Below are positions 5,286 through 8,545 of a stretch of 8,545 bases of DNA, in pieces. The position numbers were made by a program, and so were the translations under genes. This stretch comes from CBDUMN01 sp965368335 (lineage in GTDB: Bacteria; Pseudomonadota; Alphaproteobacteria; Rhodospirillales; JAPHRK01), in NCBI GenBank assembly GCA_965368335.1, contig CBDUMN010000127.1, positions 1-8,545 on the forward strand. Direction: 5' to 3'. The notes below the pieces were generated by a model. The model ran no database searches. It saw only the letters and a program-made list of their open reading frames with translations, and was not told where the DNA came from. Every line of letters starts with the position of its first letter. Position 1 is the first letter of the stretch.

Positions 5286-6587
5286 ATGCAGCGAGAACAT
5301 TGGTCCACCTCTTTTGGCTTTATCGCCGCAGCCGTCGGATGTGCCGTCGGCCTTGGCAACATTTGGCTTTTCCCCTGGCGGTTGAACGCCTATGGAGTGG
5401 TCACGTTTCTTGTTCCCTATCTTACTTTCACCTTTGGCTTCGTAATCTTCGGGCTAATCGCCGAACTAGCGCTTGGACGGTGGGCACAAAGCGGCGCCGT
5501 TGGAGCTTTTGAAAAGGCTTTCCCCAAAACACGTCAGTTTCCAGCCAAAGTGCTTGGCCTGTTCCAGACCTTAGCCCAGACGGGTTTAGCGGTATTCTAT
5601 CTCGTCGTCGTGGGATGGATTCTTCACTACCTATGGCTGGCCATTTCAGGAAATCTTAACGGCGACAATGCAGAACAAACCTTCGATGTATTTACCGGCT
5701 CAGCAGCCGTTTTGCCCTGGCATGCCGCCGCCGTTCTTTTCACTATTTCCGCCAATATTCTCGGCGTAAAGAAAGGATTGGAGCGGCTTAACCGATGGGC
5801 GGTTCCCGGCCTCTTCATTCTACTGGGTTTGCTTATTCTCCGCAGTCTCACCCTCCCCGGAGCCCTGAATGGGTTAAGGCAGGCGTTAATCCCCGATTGG
5901 AGTCTGCTTTTGTCTTCCGAAATTTGGGTTATGGCTCTTGGGCAAAGTTTCTTCACCGTCAGCCTCGGCGGCATGTTGATTTATGGGAGCTACTTGAAAC
6001 GCGATATCGATCTGCGCAGAACCAGCTTCTGGATCGTAATCTTCAACATTGCCGCGTCCCTGATGGCGGCCCTTGTCATTATCCCCGCGGCAATTGCCTT
6101 TGGTCAGGACCTGGGCCGTGGCCCCGGCCTTCTCTTCATCACCATGCCGCAACTATTCGACCGTATGCCGTTTGGCGGGCTTATCGAAATCGTATTTTTC
6201 GTCGGCGTAACCTTGGCTGCCTTGTCTTCGGCGGTAAACCTACTGGAGATACCAACTGAGGCGGTGATGCATCTGACCGGCCAAAAACGGCCATTAGCCG
6301 CAGGATTTGCCGGAGCAGCCATCTTGACTGGCGGCATAACCCTGGCGCTCGACATGGGGCGGTTCGGCACTTTCGTCGATCTGGTGACGATCTATCTCTA
6401 TCCGGCAGGTGTCCTCGCCATCGTACTGGCCGGTCAATGGATCTTAGGCAGCGCCGTTATCAGAAACGAAATCAATATCGCCGCCCGGAAGCCCTTCGGT
6501 CTCTGGCTGGAGTTCCACCTAAGATTTGTTTTCGTTGCCGTTTGTCTGTTGGTTATTGCCCTAAACGTTATTTACAGCGGCATCTAA
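5286..6587 (+). CDS. Neurotransmitter:sodium symporter (NSS/SNF) family transporter, divergent
   Basis: This is a 433-residue inner-membrane protein with about 11 predicted helices, the usual bacterial NSS topology. ATG 5286 is chosen over TTG 5283 because GGGAG (5273-5277) then has an 8-nt spacing. Helix 1 carries GCAVGLGNIWLFPWR (residues about 18-32) and helix 6 has ALGQSFFTVSLGGMLIYGSY, both recognisable NSS blocks. Helix 8 has ALSSAV, matching the Thr/Ser Na2 ligands of LeuT. The family imports amino acids or amines with Na+. Oddities: Leu28 occupies the place of the nearly invariant Arg of GNxWRFP (Arg30 in LeuT, extracellular gate), the following NGGG is replaced by NAYGVV, and helix 6 seems two residues shorter. 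Substrate unknown. Confidence 0.9.
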   Translation: MQREHWSTSFGFIAAAVGCAVGLGNIWLFPWRLNAYGVVTFLVPYLTFTFGFVIFGLIAELALGRWAQSGAVGAFEKAFPKTRQFPAKVLGLFQTLAQTGLAVFYLVVVGWILHYLWLAISGNLNGDNAEQTFDVFTGSAAVLPWHAAAVLFTISANILGVKKGLERLNRWAVPGLFILLGLLILRSLTLPGALNGLRQALIPDWSLLLSSEIWVMALGQSFFTVSLGGMLIYGSYLKRDIDLRRTSFWIVIFNIAASLMAALVIIPAAIAFGQDLGRGPGLLFITMPQLFDRMPFGGLIEIVFFVGVTLAALSSAVNLLEIPTEAVMHLTGQKRPLAAGFAGAAILTGGITLALDMGRFGTFVDLVTIYLYPAGVLAIVLAGQWILGSAVIRNEINIAARKPFGLWLEFHLRFVFVAVCLLVIALNVIYSGI

Positions 6588-6601
6588 CGCTCAACTAACG
6601 C
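6584..6601. promoter_or_regulatory. Tandem CTAACGC-N4-CTAACGC motif before the Nramp-like gene
   Basis: CTAACG is at 6584-6589 and 6595-6600, again with an 11-bp period and again overlapping the TAA of the preceding gene. It is the third copy of this arrangement in the window, 57 bp upstream of the Nramp-like start. An operator function is inferred from recurrence and spacing. Confidence 0.5.
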
Positions 6602-6603
6602 AG

Positions 6604-6646
6604 CCCTGCCAAGCTCAGTCTCAAGCCAATCGCACACCTGGCAGGG
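6604..6646 (+). promoter_or_regulatory. Inverted repeat that can sequester the SD of the Nramp-like gene
   Basis: CCCTGCCA (6604-6611) is the exact reverse complement of TGGCAGGG (6639-6646), an 8-bp stem with a 27-nt loop. The right arm overlaps the ribosome binding site AGGGAGA (6643-6649) of the gene starting at 6658. Pairing would block initiation. The left arm begins two bases after the CTAACG tandem. Confidence 0.5.
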
Positions 6647-6657
6647 AGACGGGTTTC

Positions 6658-7956
6658 ATGAACACTTCAGAAGCGGCCCTATCGTCGGAAACAGACGGTG
6701 GCGTCTCGTCTCGAACACGTCTTTGGAAAGCAATTGGCCCAGGCATTCTCGTAGCCTGCGCCGCCGTCGGCGGGTCGCACCTCGTCTGGTCCACGCGAGC
6801 AGGGGCGGAATTCGGCTGGAGTCTGCTCGGCCTGGTTCTGATCGCCAATCTGTTAAAGTTCCCCTTCTTCCTCTACGGCCAACGCTACACGGCGGCGACG
6901 GGGGAAAGCTTGCTGGCAGGCTACCGCCGACAGGGCCTTGTCTTCGTTTATATTTTTTTAGGCATCAACGTTCTAACCGGCATGATCAACGTGGCTGGCG
7001 TCGCCATGCTGAGCGCCGCCTTGTTTGCCGGATACGGCAGCATCCCCTTCGATGTCCACCAAATAACAGCCGGTTTTTTGATTCTCTGCGGCTTAATTCT
7101 GGTATTCGGACGCTATGGAATTCTCGATAACCTCGCCAAAGCAATCATTATATTACTTGGGCTCGGCACCTTCGCAGCGATTATTTTAGCGGTTGTCCAT
7201 CAGCCTGAGACTGCTCCCGATTTTGTTGCTCCATCGCCGTGGAACTGGGCCGCATTTCCCTTCCTTGTCATGTTGTTGGGGTGGATGCCCGCCCCCATCG
7301 ACCTCTCCGCCTGGTCATCTCTTTGGATGTTTAGCCGCAAAGAGCAAACGGGACATTTCGCCAGCGTCTGCGAAACCAGTATCGATTTCTATTTAGGATA
7401 TATTTCAGCTGTCATTCTGGCTGTGGTGTTCCTGGCGTTAGGCGCTCTCGTGATGTTTGGTTCAGGAGAGCCATTGGCAAAAGGCGGCATCGCTTTTTCC
7501 CATCAGTTAGTCAATCTCTATACGTCGACCATTGGCGACTGGGCGCGCCCACTGATCTTAACGGCGGCTTTTGTCACAATGTTCAGCACTACACTCACAG
7601 CCATGGACGGCTATCCCCGTTCATTGGCGGCCTGCTGCACACTGATCGGCGACCTCAAGCAGGAACGATTTCGACAAATTCATCAGCTCTGGATTGGTCT
7701 CTCGGTAATAATTGGAATCATCATTGTCATGTTCTTTGTCGAGAACCTGCTGCAACTTCTGTCATTCGCCGCTGTGATTTCGTTCCTCACCTCGCCTGTG
7801 CTTGCTTTCATCAACTTCAAGGTGATGCGGGGAGATAACGTTCCCCTCAAGGACCGGCCAGGATTGTTCCTCGGCCTTTTAAGCTGGGCGGGGATGGTTT
7901 TTCTGTCCGCCATGAGCCTCGGCTACGTCTACGTCACATTTATTGCAAATAGCTAA
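6658..7956 (+). CDS. Nramp-related membrane transporter lacking the canonical metal-binding motifs
   Basis: A 432-residue protein with about 11 hydrophobic helices; SD AGGGAGA (6643-6649) lies 8 nt before the ATG. The first helix starts GPGILVACAAVGGSHLVWSTRAGAEFGW (27 onward), the Nramp helix-1 pattern. Where true Nramp proteins have DPGN it has GGSH (38-41). Helix 6 has WMPAPIDLSAW (M210-P213), so the metal-ligand MPH motif is also missing. Length and the 11-helix layout agree with the family, whose members import Mn2+ or Fe2+ with protons through those two motifs. Loss of both suggests another substrate, possibly an organic one or a different ion. Annotation pipelines would probably still call it a divalent metal transporter, which I would not accept without testing. 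Confidence 0.85.
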   Translation: MNTSEAALSSETDGGVSSRTRLWKAIGPGILVACAAVGGSHLVWSTRAGAEFGWSLLGLVLIANLLKFPFFLYGQRYTAATGESLLAGYRRQGLVFVYIFLGINVLTGMINVAGVAMLSAALFAGYGSIPFDVHQITAGFLILCGLILVFGRYGILDNLAKAIIILLGLGTFAAIILAVVHQPETAPDFVAPSPWNWAAFPFLVMLLGWMPAPIDLSAWSSLWMFSRKEQTGHFASVCETSIDFYLGYISAVILAVVFLALGALVMFGSGEPLAKGGIAFSHQLVNLYTSTIGDWARPLILTAAFVTMFSTTLTAMDGYPRSLAACCTLIGDLKQERFRQIHQLWIGLSVIIGIIIVMFFVENLLQLLSFAAVISFLTSPVLAFINFKVMRGDNVPLKDRPGLFLGLLSWAGMVFLSAMSLGYVYVTFIANS

Positions 7957-7970
7957 CGGGAAAGGCCCGT
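7956..7970 (+). repeat. Small hairpin around the RBS of the SSS gene
   Basis: ACGGG-AAAGG-CCCGT is a 5-bp perfect stem that places the AAAGG ribosome binding segment (7961-7965) in its loop, 6 nt before ATG 7972. A single unpaired CTAACG (7953-7958) overlaps its left end and the upstream stop codon. It may affect translation initiation; the stem is short, so chance is possible. Confidence 0.3.
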
Positions 7971-7971
7971 C

Positions 7972-8545
7972 ATGCAAACTGCCGTCGTTACCATCTATCT
8001 ACTCGCCGTCTTACTCGTTGGCCTATGGGCCGGGCGAAATATTAGCGGCCTCAAGGACTACGCGGTCGCGGGCAAATCATTTGGCACGCTCGCCATCTTC
8101 GCCACACTCTCGGCATCGTTCATCGGCGGTGGTTTTTCCATGGGCAATGCCGAAAAAGTATTTCTGGTCGGTGTCTCCAATATCGTTGCACTTTGGGGAT
8201 TCAGCCTTAAAGAAATTCTGGTGGCCCGTTTCATCGCTCCTCAAATGTCACGTTATCCTAACGCCATTTCGGTTGGCGACATCATGGAACCCCATTACGG
8301 CAAGGGCGCGAGAATATTCAGCGGCGTATTTGGCGTCATGCTCTGCGCCGGAATTTTAGGGGCCCAGGTCGGTGCTATTGGCTATGTTTTTGAGTTATTT
8401 TTGGGTTTGGAGCGACACTGGGGCATTTTCATTGGCTGCGGCGTCGTTATCGCCTACGCCACGCTCGGCGGCATGAACGCCGTAGTCTGGACCGATATCG
8501 TCCAATTTGTGGTCCTGACCGCCGGGATTCCTCTAACGCTTTACC
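7972..8545 (+). CDS. Sodium:solute symporter (SSS) family protein, N-terminal part
   Basis: The frame is open from ATG 7972 to the window end (191 codons, 3' truncated by the window), 15 nt after the Nramp-like stop. It starts directly with a hydrophobic helix (TAVVTIYLLAVLLVGLWAG), then SGLKDYAVAGKSFG, the usual helix 1-2 loop of SSS proteins. Further on it has LSASFIGGGFSMGNAEKVF and, near 161-179, ATLGGMNAVVWTDIVQF, a family signature (GG-x-x-A-V-x-x-T-D-x-x-Q). Full members have 13 or more helices and about 450-600 residues, so only the first third is visible. The family covers uptake of organic acids, sugars, proline and similar solutes with Na+. The substrate cannot be decided from this fragment. 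Confidence 0.9.
   Translation, partial: MQTAVVTIYLLAVLLVGLWAGRNISGLKDYAVAGKSFGTLAIFATLSASFIGGGFSMGNAEKVFLVGVSNIVALWGFSLKEILVARFIAPQMSRYPNAISVGDIMEPHYGKGARIFSGVFGVMLCAGILGAQVGAIGYVFELFLGLERHWGIFIGCGVVIAYATLGGMNAVVWTDIVQFVVLTAGIPLTLY

Noticed and set aside
5795..6259. 154-codon frame inside the NSS gene
   Set aside because: The translation is rich in Arg, Pro, Ser and Trp, typical of an out-of-frame reading of membrane-protein DNA; the NSS frame is well supported.
7943..8359. 138-codon frame overlapping the SSS start
   Set aside because: The frame at 7972 gives clear SSS motifs and runs to the window end; this one gives none.
1..8545. CRISPR array, tRNA/rRNA genes, insertion sequences
   Set aside because: No regularly spaced direct repeats of CRISPR type, no tRNA-like cloverleaf, and no transposase or terminal inverted repeats were seen on reading both strands.

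Overview
The window is a densely packed, single-strand (+) stretch of a Gram-negative bacterial chromosome. GC is moderate by eye, with SD-led genes, Sec signal peptides and a HAMP/SpoIIE receptor. The NHLP-type (nitrile hydratase-like leader) peptide genes followed by an RsbU-like phosphatase suggest an alphaproteobacterium of the Rhodospirillales type. That placement is inference from gene content, not a database result.

Region 1 (1-1451) is a RiPP/bacteriocin precursor array. A perfect 19-bp inverted repeat lies at 13-55. Four NHLP-family precursors follow (103-366, 384-644, 672-947, 968-1228), then a fifth short peptide (1287-1451) that keeps only the LSDEELxDVxGG end of the leader. The residues after Gly-Gly, the presumed cores, are very short: 11, 6, 11, 6 and 13 residues. 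The first four alternate between two types. No modification enzyme or exporter is visible; these would have to lie upstream of the window or elsewhere.

Region 2 (1499-5205) is a sensing and signalling block. It holds a membrane receptor with a duplicated Cache-like sensor, HAMP, SpoIIE/PP2C phosphatase and RsbW-like ATPase in one chain; an orphan periplasmic family-3 solute-binding protein 19 nt downstream; and a small exported helical protein of unknown function.

Region 3 (5286-8545, cut by the window end) encodes three consecutive secondary transporters from three families that all use the LeuT fold: NSS, Nramp-related and SSS. The NSS protein lacks the usual Arg of the GNxWRFP motif, and the Nramp-related protein lacks both metal-site motifs (DPGN and MPH).

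Two non-coding signals tie the regions together. A direct repeat CTAACGC-N4-CTAACGS (11-bp period, the layout of PhoB/OmpR-type tandem sites) occurs at the head of the precursor array, before the small exported protein and before the Nramp-like gene; at the array head it is mirrored into four hexamers on one 11-bp phase. The leaders of the three transporter genes each contain an inverted repeat that overlaps or frames the ribosome binding site. No convincing intrinsic terminator was seen, so much of the window could be one or a few co-transcribed units. The working hypothesis is a peptide-production locus wired to a phosphatase-type sensor and a set of atypical solute importers.
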